Position numbers and translations under genes: made by a program. A stretch of DNA of 64,000 nt, taken from positions 2,260,444 through 2,324,443 of the forward strand of contig NW_003314264.1 of NCBI RefSeq assembly GCF_000143415.4, given 5' to 3'. Shown here piece by piece: positions 10,363 through 21,829 of the stretch (within the stretch, counting starts at the first letter, position 1; each line of letters starts with the position of its first letter). Origin of the DNA: Selaginella moellendorffii (taxonomy: Eukaryota > Streptophyta > Lycopodiopsida > Selaginellales > Selaginellaceae). The notes beneath the pieces were generated by a model. The model saw only the letters and a program-made list of their open reading frames with translations. It was not told the DNA's origin and made no database searches.

Positions 10363-13116
10363 CAATAAGAAATCAATAATTCTAATTAAACATTAATTCT
10401 TCCTCTTGCAAAGTTAGTATATTCCATTTCTAAACCAAAATCTAAAGCCAAACCCTTACTAATTAATCTTGTTTTGGACAAAATTAACTGAACTTGCTAC
10501 TTAAGTCATTTTAACATTAATACAGTTCCTAATTAGCAAAAATATATGAATATCAATAGCATAAAGGTATAGCTAAACTATCGATACCATCTTTATTAAA
10601 CTAAAAAAATAAAATATCAATCTCTAATGAAGCCCAATTAATTATTGACCATTTGAATCATCATTGATGACTTCCTTTATATGCTTATGTAGAAACATTT
10701 TATCTCACTCTAATTTCAACTCTAATAATGTCAATGTCAAGACATTACTTCAATGCTATCAACATTTAAACAAAGCTAGAAGAAAATAAAAGTGAATCAC
10801 CATACAAAGCTCTTAATCTAACCAAGGTAAAAAGCATTATCTTTCTTGATAAGTTTACCTCTATGGCAATGGCACTTGCAAGCTGGAAAAGATCAGCATA
10901 GCTTACTGCAGTATTTAGTATCTGAAACTAGTTTTTTCTTCAATACACAAATATAAATAATATATAATCAAGTGAATCACTACATATAAAACTCAATACA
11001 ATCTAATACTAAGGACTAAACACAATCAGATAATACTAAAAGAGGTGGAATTAACATGCTAATATGGAAAACCCATGTAAGTCCAATAACACAATCCTTT
11101 GTAATACCATTTAGTAATTAAACCTATCATTGATAAATCAAGCTAAGAGAGTGTCAATGGTCCTCGATTACATATATAAGCAATCACTAGTCACAAGACA
11201 ATCAATAATCACTCTTTAATTTGCTTTCAAAAGACCTAAACACCAAACTCACATTATCAAGTTGTATACTTGTTCAACAAGAAGGTAATAATCTAGATAT
11301 AATATTTAGAAATATAGATAAGAATAGATAAAATAACTACGTAAATCTAATTGTACAACAATAAGCCCACTAACATGTTTAGTTAATAGCTTTAAGCACG
11401 ATTGAAAATGATAGATTTAATATTAAGTTGAAACTAAAATGAATATTATAAGATAGACTTATATAGGTATACAACCTTCTAATGAACAAAACTATAGTAT
11501 AAGTATTAACACCTTAATTATAAATTAAGTTAGATATCACCATCCTATAAGCAATAAAAGATAATGACTTGAGACATGATCCATTGAAGTTCAAATATAA
11601 AGGCTCATAAATAAGAGTGCATTTTTTTTTTCCAATTGGTTAAAGGTTTAGAGACATTTGGAGTTGAGCATCTTTGAATTTGAGTAGTATTGGGTTAGGT
11701 GACCTCATAAAAATCTAAATGTTAGGAGTTTACATTTTTTATTAAAGAGATTTCATCCATATTTGGTATTAAAGAGGTATTACGTTTAGTATTAAAGAGG
11801 TCTTATCAAGTCTATATCAAGTACAAGAGTCATCTTTAAGTTTAATCAAGTTGAGTCTAGAAAGAGGGTTATTAGGGATGAAGGATTAAACATTTAAATC
11901 ATCTTCTCTCTTTTGAGAAATGATTAATAACAATGCATATTTGTTATTGTAGTCTTATAAGTGGTATGTTTTGGGATGGAAAATGGTGAAGTGCTAAACC
12001 ATTTTATTTGCTACTAACATGGTGGGACTACTTGAAAGCACAAAACACTATTATATTTGATGCCTAATATACTACTTTTTTTAGACAAGACAAATGGCTC
12101 CAGACAGACAAGACAAACTTTTCTTGAGCATTATAGCAATTGCTCAATGGTGTGCTTAAAAAATATACATGCATAGATGTATAATAGATTCAATAATGAG
12201 CTACGAAGATATAACCATTATTGATTTATAGTGAAGAATAATATCCCCTTGGAAAACATTGCATTGGTTAGTGTAAACTATAGGGTTTTCATGCCACCCT
12301 AAAGTGGAATTTAAGATTTAGGATTGCTTTACTATACTATAGTGTCTCATAAAATGATATTAGTTGTAGGTAATATATCTTGCTCTAAAGTGGAATATCC
12401 ACTATAAAATAATTACAACAAACATAGTATTTGAAGTGTAATGTTCAATTTAAAAATGACTTGAAAGAATGGTTAGTTGCTAATGAGGTTGCACTCACTT
12501 CATATGAGATAAAACCTTGAGAAATTTAGTTTCAATCTTGAGAGAAGAGTTGGAGACATAGTACTATTCCTACAGAAATGCATAGAAGGCTTACAAGAAA
12601 AGGTAAAGTAGTTATATTTTTTAGTACTATCTTTAAGCAAAAACAAGTTAAAATAAGCTTGGCTCAAACACTTGAGTGTGAGATTTTCTCCATGAAATAC
12701 ATCACTATACATTCTCTTAAAACAAGTAGGAGAGTATTTTCTCCACCCAATTTATTGCACCCTTTATCATTGTGTTTATCTTTAACTTATGATCATTATC
12801 GTCATTATCCTTTTTTTCTTTCTCTTATGTGGTTTGGTTATATTGTGCAATGGGACAACTCTTGTAGCTCCTAACCCTTATCCTACGTTAGGAAGAAAGA
12901 TTGTAAGAGTTAAAATTACTAACACTAAAACTTATAGATATATTTGCGTGTATTTCCCTCTCTTCAAATAAAAGTGTAAGTGAAGATCCATAAATTTTAA
13001 ACACTATAATAACAAACCTCTTAAAAATGTATTTTAAAGAAAAACCAAGTCTCTCTTTTATATATAATAAGCTCATATTAACAATTGTTTTTTTTTTCTT
13101 TCAAACAGTTACATAG
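10363..13116. other. AT-rich intergenic DNA, no gene seen
   Basis: About 2.7 kb of AT-rich sequence with only short random frames (none above 100 codons). No repeat unit, RNA gene or coding similarity was recognised. Confidence 0.55.
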
Positions 13117-13206
13117 TGTAGCACATCCTATCTCTTTCTCCTTAAGCCAACTGGAAAAGGGGCAATTACTTGATGAGAGAGCCCTTAGTAGTTATTTTAT
13201 CCCCAT
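13117..13206 (-). repeat. partial LTR of the 162-bp TRIM family
   Basis: Starts TGTAGCAC and carries the family core CCTTAAGCCAACTGGAAAAGGGG and TTATCCCCATTTATCCCCC, matching LTRs at 17.9-19.1 kb. It breaks off where the next repeat starts (TTTTTGTAAGTGATTAA). Orientation follows the full copies, where the primer-binding site shows the minus strand to be sense. Confidence 0.7.
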
Positions 13207-13209
13207 TTA

Positions 13210-14150
13210 TCCCCCAAGGTTTTTGTAAGTGATTAATTTTTTCATTCTATTTTAGTTACTTAACCACACTTCCAACCACTTGGAAAAGTCTCATTCACAA
13301 CCTCCATAAGTTTAATTTAAGACTTGGGGCTTGCTAGCCCCAAGAATGGCATCTATGCCACTAAATCTTTTACACTTGGTCCAAGTGCTCCATGTGTCCA
13401 ATCTTATAGTCGACACTCAAAGGTACCACCGATATATTAGCCCATTACGCTAAGGCTACTTTGTCACACTAGTGATCCAACACCACCTACATCACAGTTC
13501 TATCTCTTAAAGACTGGGCCATTTGTCCATGAGTGGTCATCCCAAATCCACTCCTTAGCATCCTTAGGATGCCCACAGACATAGGGAATAACCTTCCTTA
13601 ATATCTCTTTTTCGGTACCCACCAAGTCTCTTTCTGTCCATGGTCATGTTCACTGCCATTGGATCAAAGCCCACAAACCTAACCACTAAATCCCCTTGTT
13701 CTCTAGGACTTCCTCACTATATGACCGCATCCTTGGTCATTACACCAAAGGATTGCTCCTCTTCCTTTTCACCATCCGAAACTTTAGGACAACATTTCAA
13801 AACTCTGTGGCCCTACGCAGGCCTCATGGGTACTCTCCCCACCTTCCGCCTTTAGGTGCTTTAGCCATGGTGTATCCAAGTAGGTAGTGCCACCCATGCT
13901 TGGACTAGGAGCATCAATGACGATCGCTTTGGGCTTTCACCCAATAGCCTATATTAATATTTAGACTCGAACTCAGACTTGGACTCAAACTCGGGCTCGG
14001 ACTCGGTCTCGGTCTCGGTCTCAGTCTCAGTTTCGGACTCGAACTCAATCTCAGTTTCGGACTCGAACTCAGTCTCAGTTCCATCTCAGACTCCATCTTG
14101 AGTCCATCTTGGACTCCATCTTGGGTCCATCTCGAACTCCATCTCGGACA
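13210..14150 (-). repeat. decayed coding repeat, copy A, with GACTCG/TCTCGG hexamer tract
   Basis: About 0.9 kb, collinear with 23878-24985. Shared words include TTGTAAGTGATTAA, TTCACAACCTCCAT, CCTTAGCATCCTTA, AGGATTGCTCTTC, GGGACAACATTT and CTTTGGGCTTTCACCC. Minus-strand translation of both copies keeps protein-like segments (KCCPKVSDGEKEEEQS and VCGHPKDAKEW here) despite stops and frameshifts. It is therefore likely an old transposon ORF that I do not recognise. From 13965 to 14145 it ends in an imperfect hexanucleotide tract (GACTCG/TCTCGG/CCATCT). Confidence 0.6.
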
Positions 14151-14258
14151 CTGGGACTTGCCGTTTGGACATTGATCTCTGTTTTGCGTGTTTTCCCACT
14201 CCTACTCTCGACTTTTCAAGTCAGAGCTTTTAGTCCAAATGTGTTCTACCTCAGCCAT

Positions 14259-14795
14259 TGTAGCGCACATGGTTTTGACCCTTTATCCTATGGTGATTTA
14301 CCATATGATAACACCACGAAGCGGAACCTAAACCCTCTTTGTGCCACGTGACAGATGCCACGTGTCATATACCACGTGTCCATAGGAACCTGAGGTTCAG
14401 AGCCTTAGGCCACTGAACGAAGGAACGGTGCCAAACTCCCGAGCAACTCCCGAGCAAACGCCAAGGAGTGACGGAACTGAACCACAGAGCAACTCCCGAG
14501 CATAAAGCCCAAGGAGCGAAGGAACAGGAGCCCGGAGCGACTTGGAACAGTCCTGGAGCAACCAGCATCCCAATGCCAGGACCAGCACACAAAACGGAGC
14601 CAAACGGAATCTGGCGCTATTTCGGCATACCGGTGGCCTAATGCGAGGATATGGGTACTCCACCACCTAGCATGGAATGGAACTTGGGCTTAAATCTAAG
14701 CCGGACGCAAAACAAGGATAGGCACGCAAGCAGGAGCTAGACTATGCCTCAAGTTGGTTGGCCATGCCCGACCTACCCACTATCCCTGCTATACA
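14259..14795 (-). repeat. LTR-like repeat, 537 bp
   Basis: Begins TGTAGCGC and ends ...TATACA (TG...CA). It is present as an inverted diverged copy at 7669-8167. On the minus strand a purine-rich tract (a G13 run at 14813-14825 followed by GTGGGGGGTTCC) lies just before its start, as a polypurine tract would for a 3' LTR. No primer-binding site was seen on the other side. No target duplication was found, so the orientation is tentative. Confidence 0.5.
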
Positions 14796-15358
14796 TTTGG
14801 AACCCCCCACAGCCCCCCCCCCCCCTTCCCCTTGAGGAACACATGCTTTGGGCTTTCACCCCAAGCCTCCCTTAGTATCAGGAGTTAATCTCTGCGACAA
14901 GCTCGAAACTTACTAAATATGGAATGTCCCTAGATTGCAAATTTGGACATGGGACGAACACCATTGTGTTCAGGACAATCTCTACATTCTGTAGATATGC
15001 CAAATGAGCAAATCTGGACATTTTCCATAAATAGTATTTGAGACCGAAATGAGACTAACACAAAGGGCATGATAGCGAGGGTGTTTGGCAGACAGGGTAA
15101 ATTATCATGTAGCGATATTGAGGGACTAGTCTCAATACACGAGGGTTCTTGTCAAGCCAATGCAAGACAGAGCAAAAGAGAACTAAAAAGCCAGGCCAAG
15201 TATGCTTGGCAAAATAGACACTTAGGAATTCCGTCCTTATGCTCATCCGGCCAAGTACAGATGCAAAGTCCAGTTTACTAACACTTGAGGGGCTAATAAA
15301 GGGAACCAGCAGTACTGACCTCCTGCCATCATGGCAGTAAGGTAAGAGTGTCCGTAAG
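14796..15358. other. intergenic/transposon-flanking DNA, no gene seen
   Basis: Holds the C13 run at 14813-14825 and another CTTTGGGCTTTCACCCC word at 14846 that is also found at 13927 and 24791. Only short open frames; nothing else recognisable. Confidence 0.5.
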
Positions 15359-15363
15359 GACTA

Positions 15364-15558
15364 TGTAAGCTCCTGAGTTTGGACTTCCCAGGAGGTCACC
15401 CAGCCCAGTACTATTCAAACCCAAGGACGCTTAACTCCAACTATCCCAAGACCCTTAACCGATTGGAAAAGGGGGTGCACTCTTATTCATGGGCCCTTTT
15501 CCCTCTATATTTGAACCCCATGGATCATCTCTTAAGTCGTTCCCTTTGGTTGCTTACA
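15364..15558 (-). repeat. 3' LTR of the Cassandra-like element, with 5S rRNA segment
   Basis: 195 bp. The complement of the 5S C-box lies at 15381-15402 and that of the A-box at 15421-15436. Near-identity to the other LTR (single-base differences such as TTCATGGGCCC versus TTCATAGGCCC) suggests a fairly recent insertion. Confidence 0.9.
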
Positions 15559-15564
15559 ATCCAC

Positions 15565-15995
15565 CACGCTTCCCTGCAAGTTCACGCCCTCGTGAACGGA
15601 AGCTAAGAGCCGCAGCTCTCCCGAGAGCCCCGCTCTCTTGACACCCTACCCCTCGGGTCGAGCCCCGGCAAGTTCACGCCCTCGTGAACGGAAGTTGAGA
15701 GCCACAGCTCTCTCGAGAGCCCCGCTCTCTTGACACCCTACCCCTCGGGTCGAGCCCAGCGGGAGCTCTCGAGAGCCCCGCTCTCTTGACACCCTACCCC
15801 TCGGGTCAAGCCCAGCGGGAGCAAACTGGACCAGCCAAATGTCAATCAACATGTGGTGTGATTCCCTTAGCCAACCAACAGAGTCGGACCCTACCCCTCG
15901 GGTCGAGCCCAGCGGGAGCAAACTGGACCAGCCAGATGTCAATCAACATGTGGTGTGATTCCCTTAGCCAACCAACAGAGTCGGACCCGAGACCC
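15565..15995 (-). repeat. internal direct repeats of the TRIM interior
   Basis: Two kinds of imperfect duplication. A ~95-bp unit around GCAAGTTCACGCCCTCGTG and ACACCCTACCCCTCGGG is present about two and a half times (15575-15800). A ~100-bp unit around GGGAGCAAACTGGACCAGCC to AACAGAGTCGGACC occurs twice (about 15815-15890 and 15895-15990). Neither encodes protein. Confidence 0.8.
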
Positions 15996-16008
15996 CTCTG
16001 ATACCAAA

Positions 16009-16202
16009 TGTAAGCTCCTGAGTTTGGACTTCCCAGGAGGTCACCCAGCCCAGTACTATTCAAACCCAAGGACGCTTAACTCCAACTATCCCAAGACCCT
16101 TAACCGATTGGAAAAGGGGGTGCACTCTTATTCATAGGCCCTTTCCCTCTATATTTGAACCCCATGGATCATCTCTCAAGTCGTTCCCTTTGGTTGCTTA
16201 CA
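16009..16202 (-). repeat. 5' LTR of the Cassandra-like element, with 5S rRNA segment
   Basis: 194 bp. The 5S C-box complement is at 16026-16047 and the A-box complement at 16066-16081. It is separated by 2 nt from the primer-binding site on its inner (lower-coordinate) side. Confidence 0.9.
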
Positions 16203-16207
16203 GACTA

Positions 16208-17886
16208 GTCGACAAGTAACTTTTGATACCCGAAGTCACATTCGCGACACTCTCCCCCCCTAGGGAAGATCGATGTCCTCGTCGATGCATACTCCAGTCT
16301 AAAATACCGCCAAGGAAACAACTCCAAAAAAAGTTCACAGTACTCACACTATGTGAGAAATGCACCAACTTAAATGAGTTAGGAGGCAACCTCTTTGTCT
16401 AACGCGGATGCGCTACCAGCTTAGACACCTTCCAGCCGTCACCGACAAGGAAATGACCAACGGAGTCAGCCACCCTTGCTGCTCTGGGAGCCACCCTTGT
16501 TGCTCTGGGAGTCACCCAGCTTACAAAAGTGTGATACACCCTTGCCCGCAGGGACATAGAGAGAGAAGCCAAAGACCCCAACCCTCCTAAGCAAAGAAAC
16601 CAGACCCGTCGGTAAGGTTTAGATAGACTACTATAAACAGGCAGTTAGAGTTGTTTACACAGTCACGCCCTTTCAATGGAATAAGGAACATCGACAAAGA
16701 GGCGGGTTATGTGACCAATCGACAGTAGCTACCCCATGACTAGAGATTTCAACATACACACGAAGTGCCAAAGCCAGTCTGCCTATACTGGCCTAAACTC
16801 AAAGATCAATAGATGGACAATGTCAAATTCATAGACAATGATATCTTAGAGACTTAATTATCAGTGATTAAATCTTATATTAGAACACAAAAGTATTCCA
16901 AGTAAGTTATCATCCGATAAACCAGGATTATAGTGTAGGAACCACCAAGATCATTGTAACTGGTAAACACAGAATGCACCATCCAACAAAATTCAATAGC
17001 TAGTATATCATCAAGGAAACTCAATGATGAAACTTAACTACCGAAGATAGTAGACAATAAGCCAACAACTTACTAGAGATAACTCAAAAAACACAAAGTA
17101 TCATTGACTAACAAGCACAATGCTCGCGAATGTATCACCCGAAAGAAATAACATCCCAACCTATCAGAACTAACTTGAGCAATAATCAACAGAATAGAAT
17201 GAATGCGGTAAGACCAACAAACACCCATTTATGCCAACTATTATAGAAGTCAATCTGAATAGATCTTGGTCAACAATACCAAGGAACCAGAGTTGCTCAA
17301 GCAAGCATCAGCAATATCCTATTGATGTTTCAAACCCAAGAGACCAATCCAGAGCAAATCACAAAGAACATGTGGTATTGCAAAAAGCCAGAAGCCATCA
17401 AAGAGAATAACTAACTATCATGAAAGATTACCAATCATCCCATCAAGAAAGAGATGCATAATCATCATTGAAGAAAGAACCTACCATCCCGAAGAACGGC
17501 AAACCAGTCTATACCAACAATAATCAAACAAAACCTTTATTAAGGATAATCAACTATCTTAGATGATAGTCAAGCATCATCAATGATTGCCAGATGCAAA
17601 TACTAACTTCAACATCGAAGCTAACAAGCCAAATTGCCTTCCCCAACAACTTCTAACAAATGGACCACAAGCATGAAAACTCAAGGAACCAAAAACTCGA
17701 AGAAGTCTATAGCCAAGTCTTGCCTAATAATGATCACAAGCCTTACATCAACGAACTTCAATGCTAAAGAAGAAAGCATGGTATAACCCACAGTATCTTT
17801 CTCAACACATTCAGAAGCTAAACATCATAATGCCAAAGCTAATGAAGAGCATGTCTGCATCAATCCAAAAGCTAAGTATAACGAAG
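16208..17886. other. intergenic DNA, no gene seen
   Basis: About 1.7 kb with scattered short frames below 95 codons and many AACCAAGA/ATCAA-type words. A short GCGGATGCGCTACCAGC stretch near 16405 recalls a tRNA D-arm on the minus strand, but no T-arm or acceptor stem is present. Confidence 0.55.
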
Positions 17887-17891
17887 CATAC

Positions 17892-18565
17892 TGTAGCGCA
17901 CCCTATCTCTCTCCCCTTAAGCCAACTAGAAAAGGGGCAATTGCTTGATGAGAGAGCCCTTAGTGGCTATTTTATCCCCATTTATCCCCCAAGGTTCCAA
18001 GGATTCACGGTGACAATATATCCAAATCTCATCCCATGATCATATACACTACACTCACCCCCCTTTTAAAGATGTCAATGTCTTCATTGATTATTGACTA
18101 GCAACCCCTACTGAGCCAAAGGGAACTAGCACCTCCATTTTCGCACTCAATCTACCAATCCTTCCATTGTGTAGACTAGTTATTCCATGTGAGGCAACTA
18201 ATCATCCACCCGTACCGCAGTCCTACGGTGGATACCTTCGTCCATGGATACTCCACACAAGAGGAAGGACGTACGCATGGATGCCCAATACATACAATTT
18301 TTAAATTTAGGGGTAGGAATATACCTTGCTCAAGGGTATATTATATTTTAGGTAGCCACTAATCAATGGGAATTGAACCCGTGCTATTTTCTTTGATACC
18401 AACTGTAGTGCACCCTATCTCTCTCCCCTTAAGCCAACTGGAAAAATGGTAATTGCTTGATGAGAGAGCCCTTAATGGCTATTTTATCCCCATTTATCCC
18501 CTAAGGTTTCAAGGATCCACGGTGACAGTATATCCAAATCTCATCCCATGATCACATGCGCTACA
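17892..18565 (-). mobile_element. second TRIM-type element (162-bp LTRs)
   Basis: A 674-bp element with LTRs at 17892-18053 and 18404-18565, each 162 bp, starting TGTAG(C/T)GC and ending (AC/GC)TACA. On the minus strand there is a primer-binding site TGGTATCAAAG (18391-18401), two nt inside the 5' LTR. A polypurine tract TAAAAGGGGGGTGAG (about 18054-18068) lies directly against the 3' LTR. The 350-bp interior has no coding capacity, so it is non-autonomous. The flanks (CATAC left, ACCAC right) do not match as a target duplication, and a second degenerate copy follows immediately, so the right end may be rearranged. Unlike the 15.4 kb element I see no 5S sequence in its LTRs. Confidence 0.85.
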
Positions 18566-18625
18566 ACCACTATCACGTGGCAATTTTTTGCCTCCACTTT
18601 GGGGCCTAGGGATTTTGTGTCTCAC

Positions 18626-19133
18626 AGTTCTAAAGATCTATAGTGATAGTATATATAAATCTCTTCTCATGATCATATGCGCTACACTTACCCCTCTTGA
18701 GAGGTATTAATACCCTCATTAACTATTGACTAACAACCCCTACTAAGCTAAGGGGAACCAACACTTCTATTTTCACACTGAATCTACTAATCCTTCAATT
18801 GTGTAGATTATCTTTTCTATACCGCAATCCCACATTATGTAGACCAACTATTCCATATGAGGCAATTAATCATTCACCTTATTCTATGTGAGGCAACTAA
18901 TCATTCACCTATACCACAGTCCCATGTTCCACGTTCCACATTGAGAATTGAACCTATGGCATTTTACTTTAATTAATACCACAAGTAACACACTTTATCT
19001 TTCTTCCCTTAAGCTAACTGGAAAAGGGGTAATTATTTTAAGAAAAAGCCCTTAGTGGTTATTTTATCCCAAGGTTCCAAGAATTCATAGTGATAGTATA
19101 TTCAAATCTCATCTTATAATCACATGTGTTACA
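18626..19133 (-). mobile_element. degenerate copy of the 162-bp-LTR TRIM
   Basis: A truncated 3' LTR end (18626-18686, ending GCGCTACA) is followed by interior sequence homologous to the first copy (ATTGACTAACAACCCCTACT near 18725; GTGTAGATTATC near 18800). A diverged full LTR (18984-19133, ending GTGTTACA) follows. The primer-binding site is decayed (TTAATACCA). After it comes CATAA, which matches the CATAC left of the first copy at 4 of 5 bases; this may mark one compound insertion. Confidence 0.7.
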
Positions 19134-19139
19134 CATAAC

Positions 19140-20424
19140 TTTACATAGAATCTTATCTCAAATTTATTAATTTTTAAATTCTGAAAAATCTGATATTTAC
19201 TAGCCAGAAAGCACAGAGTACAAATTTAAGGATGTGATAAAATTACTTTTTTTGCAAATAAATCTTATCATATTCTATGTTCTAAAAAAACATCCATATT
19301 ATAGCATATAGTAAATATTTAAATTGTTATAACAAGAAATGTCCTTTAGACAAAATTTATCTATATATATATAAAGAGTTATGAAAATATTAAGTTTATC
19401 ATAACCTTACTTGTATTAAACTAGAATTGAGAATTGAGCTCAACTCTTCAGTTTGTGAGCTCAAGAATGGTCCATGCTCCTTGTTTCCTTAAGAATTTAT
19501 CTATTAAAGTTTTTAAAAAGTTATAATATTCATTTGGTATAACTTGTTAATTTATTCATTACTACTTGGAATAGATTATTGGATGGATATAGTATGTAGT
19601 TGATGTATTAACATTACTAACATTTATGCTAGTGAAAATGACATTATTATGTGTGATGAAGAGTTTTTCTTAGAATTTAATTTTTCATGTTATTTTTCTT
19701 ATTAGTGTTTCAGCTGTGTATTAGATCTTGAGTGATTGAAAAAGAGTGCTAATGTAATATGGATATCTGAAAATATGGTTTTCATGGTCTAATCTTGGGT
19801 ATTTAATATACCATTTATGTCAGATATATGGGTAAATAGGTGAACTTATATAATATTGTAGATGGAAAAGCTATAAAAAATTTATAAAAAAATTTTTATC
19901 CTAGAGAAAGAATAACTTTCCATCTAGAAATGCAAATTCCTAGGACTCAACCAACTTCTTCTTAATAGCTAATCTATTGATTATTTTGCCCTAAGATCAT
20001 TTTAAACTGGTGAAAGGGTTAAAATTCATTAATAAATGGGATGCTAACTTCTAGGGTTAAGGTAATTAAGTTAGATAAAGTCTAAAGTTGAATTAGCAAA
20101 GTGGCTGTTGCACATTTACTCTACCTTTCAATTCAGCCTTACAAAAGTTAATGAGAGCATGGTAATAACTATGTAAACCAATAGACTAATCCCTATAATC
20201 TTTATTAATCCATTTATACTTTATTGCCCTATTTAGTTAATATGCTAATTATAGTACTATACTATATATAGACTATCTATTTGAAACTAAATCTAAGCCA
20301 AATCATTGATAGTTATATAATATCTAGTTTATTTTACTCATGAGATTTATATATTATTTTTTACCCCACTTGAGAATATGGAAATAAAATACCAAAATGT
20401 GACAGGAGCAAATGGTCTGAATTA
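19140..20424. other. AT-rich intergenic DNA, no gene seen
   Basis: About 1.3 kb of AT-rich sequence with no open frame of note and no repeat recognised apart from a GAATTGAGCTCAACTC inverted word near 19431. Confidence 0.5.
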
Positions 20425-20492
20425 AAATCAATCTAATGACTACCAAAATCCCACTACATTAATATTAATATACAACATTATACCTGAACCTC
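20425..20492 (-). repeat. short inverted fragment of the gypsy LTR
   Basis: The reverse complement matches about 3240-3305 (GGTATAATG...TATACTAATATTA...GGGATTTTGGTAG) with several substitutions, so it is an old LTR remnant in the opposite orientation to 2944-3391. Confidence 0.65.
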
Positions 20493-20629
20493 ATGCAGTG
20501 AAATGGCCAGAGATCACAACAACACTAAAGCCTTAACCCCCTATTACTGCCCAATGCATCTCACATAATCAGCCTTGAGGCTTTTCTAGGGCTCATTTTT
20601 GTTCTTACTTAGGCCGCTCCGGGAGTGCG

Positions 20630-21790
20630 ATGCTGATACGGCATACGCCTCTGCTGCTGTCCAAGCGCATTGTCTTAGCTTCGGCTTCTCCACGTCGTTT
20701 TGAGCTGTTTCAAAGAATGGTAACTTTTTTCTCCGTCTTCGCTTTGTTTCGTATGCTCCTCCCCTGGCAGGGGCTCAAGGTGGAGGTAATTCCATCCACG
20801 TTTGAGGAGACATTGGACAAGCTGCAATATGCGACTCCTGGAGGTGAGAAAATATTTTTGTAGCGCTTTGGTTACAAGCACTGTGACAGATTATGCTGCG
20901 GAAACCGCCACTCACAAAGCCATTGAAGTTTCTAGGAGATTGATACAAGTAAGAACAGAAAAGTGTCACTATTCCTGGAGTTCTAATTGAGTTCTTTCGT
21001 TTTTCAGCTCGAGAGCCAGAGGAACGTGGATTTAATCGTTGGAGCTGACACAGTCGTGGAGCTTGACGTAAGAAATCAATTTCTTTTTCTCATTCCTGGC
21101 GTGAGACGCTGTGTAGGGAATGATTCTGGAGAAGCCTCGCGATGAGAAAGACGCCTTTCGAATGCTGTCCCTGTTGAGCGGTACGTCTATCGTTTTGCAA
21201 CTCACACAAAAACGGAGGCTTTTCCACAGGCCGACAACACAAAGTTTACACGGGAGTTGTCATCCTCCTGCCGCATGCCACAGGTTCTCTAGATTTGCTT
21301 CCCTATCTATGGCCTCGTTTCAATCCAGGTTTCTAGATCCCACGCTCGGACAGGCACCATTGTTACGATCATTCTACGAGGAGACTGCTGTAAAATAAGT
21401 TAGGGTGCTCTCGAGCTCTCAAAGTTTTTCCCTCTTCTTACTGAAGGTGGAGTTTGGTAATCTGGACGAGGCTACCATCACAGCATACATCGCGACCGGG
21501 GAGCCCATGGACAAAGCTGGCTCTTATGGCATCCAGGTTCCTTTGTCTTTATCCTCTTCGCAATTCATTCAATGCCTTGCAGGACGCGGGCGCCTCACTC
21601 GTCAAGTCCGTCAATGGATGCTTCTACAACGTCGTTGGCTTCCCAATCCACCGGTGAGTAGTCTCTACGCCTCCTCCCCTTGCGTAGATGTTCATAAAAT
21701 CAGTGCGTTTGCAGGTTTTGTCTGGAGTTGGAGAGTCTCATCGGGAGCGGAATGCTCCGGGAGAACAATCCAGCACCGACAGAGCTCTGA
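20630..21790 (+). CDS. Maf-family nucleotide pyrophosphatase (ASMTL-like)
   Basis: Ten exons splice in frame to a 229-residue Maf protein: 20630-20719, 20771-20843, 20890-20948, 21008-21067, 21117-21180, 21230-21283, 21337-21389, 21447-21536, 21583-21653 and 21715-21790. Maf proteins hydrolyse non-canonical or modified nucleoside triphosphates in the cytosol (house-cleaning dTTP/UTP pyrophosphatase activity). Visible motifs are the N-terminal LASASPRR signature, [16 protein letters not shown] with the catalytic Asp, [13 protein letters not shown], and [13 protein letters not shown], then VVGFPIHR near the C-terminus. The order and length fit the eukaryotic ASMTL N-terminal domain. All splice sites are GT-AG. 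Two broken copies lie at 26.0-27.1 and 27.9-28.7 kb, so this is the only intact member here. Confidence 0.88.
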
Positions 21791-21829
21791 AATTTGCCTG
21801 CCACTAAATATCTAGAGAAAGACGAGACG

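Larger units (their letters stand above)
15364..16202 (-). mobile_element. complete Cassandra-like TRIM retrotransposon with 5S rRNA-derived LTRs
   Basis: An 839-bp non-autonomous LTR element. Two near-identical LTRs (15364-15558, 195 bp; 16009-16202, 194 bp) start TGTAAGC and end GCTTACA. It is flanked by a perfect 5-bp target duplication GACTA (15359-15363 and 16203-16207). On the minus strand the 5' LTR is followed after 2 nt by a primer-binding site TGGTATCAGAG (15996-16006), complementary to the initiator tRNA-Met 3' end, so the sense strand is minus. Minus-strand LTR sequence contains the 3' two-thirds of plant 5S rRNA: an A-box-like AGTTAAGCGTCCTTGG and a C-box TGGGTGACCTCCTGGGAAG. A 5S-bearing TRIM is the definition of the Cassandra family. 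The 450-bp interior has no ORF and contains internal duplications. The polypurine tract next to the 3' LTR is weak. Confidence 0.9.

Noticed and set aside
16378..16435. tRNA-like D-arm on the minus strand
   Set aside because: Only a D-arm-like word is present; no T-arm consensus or acceptor stem pairing.
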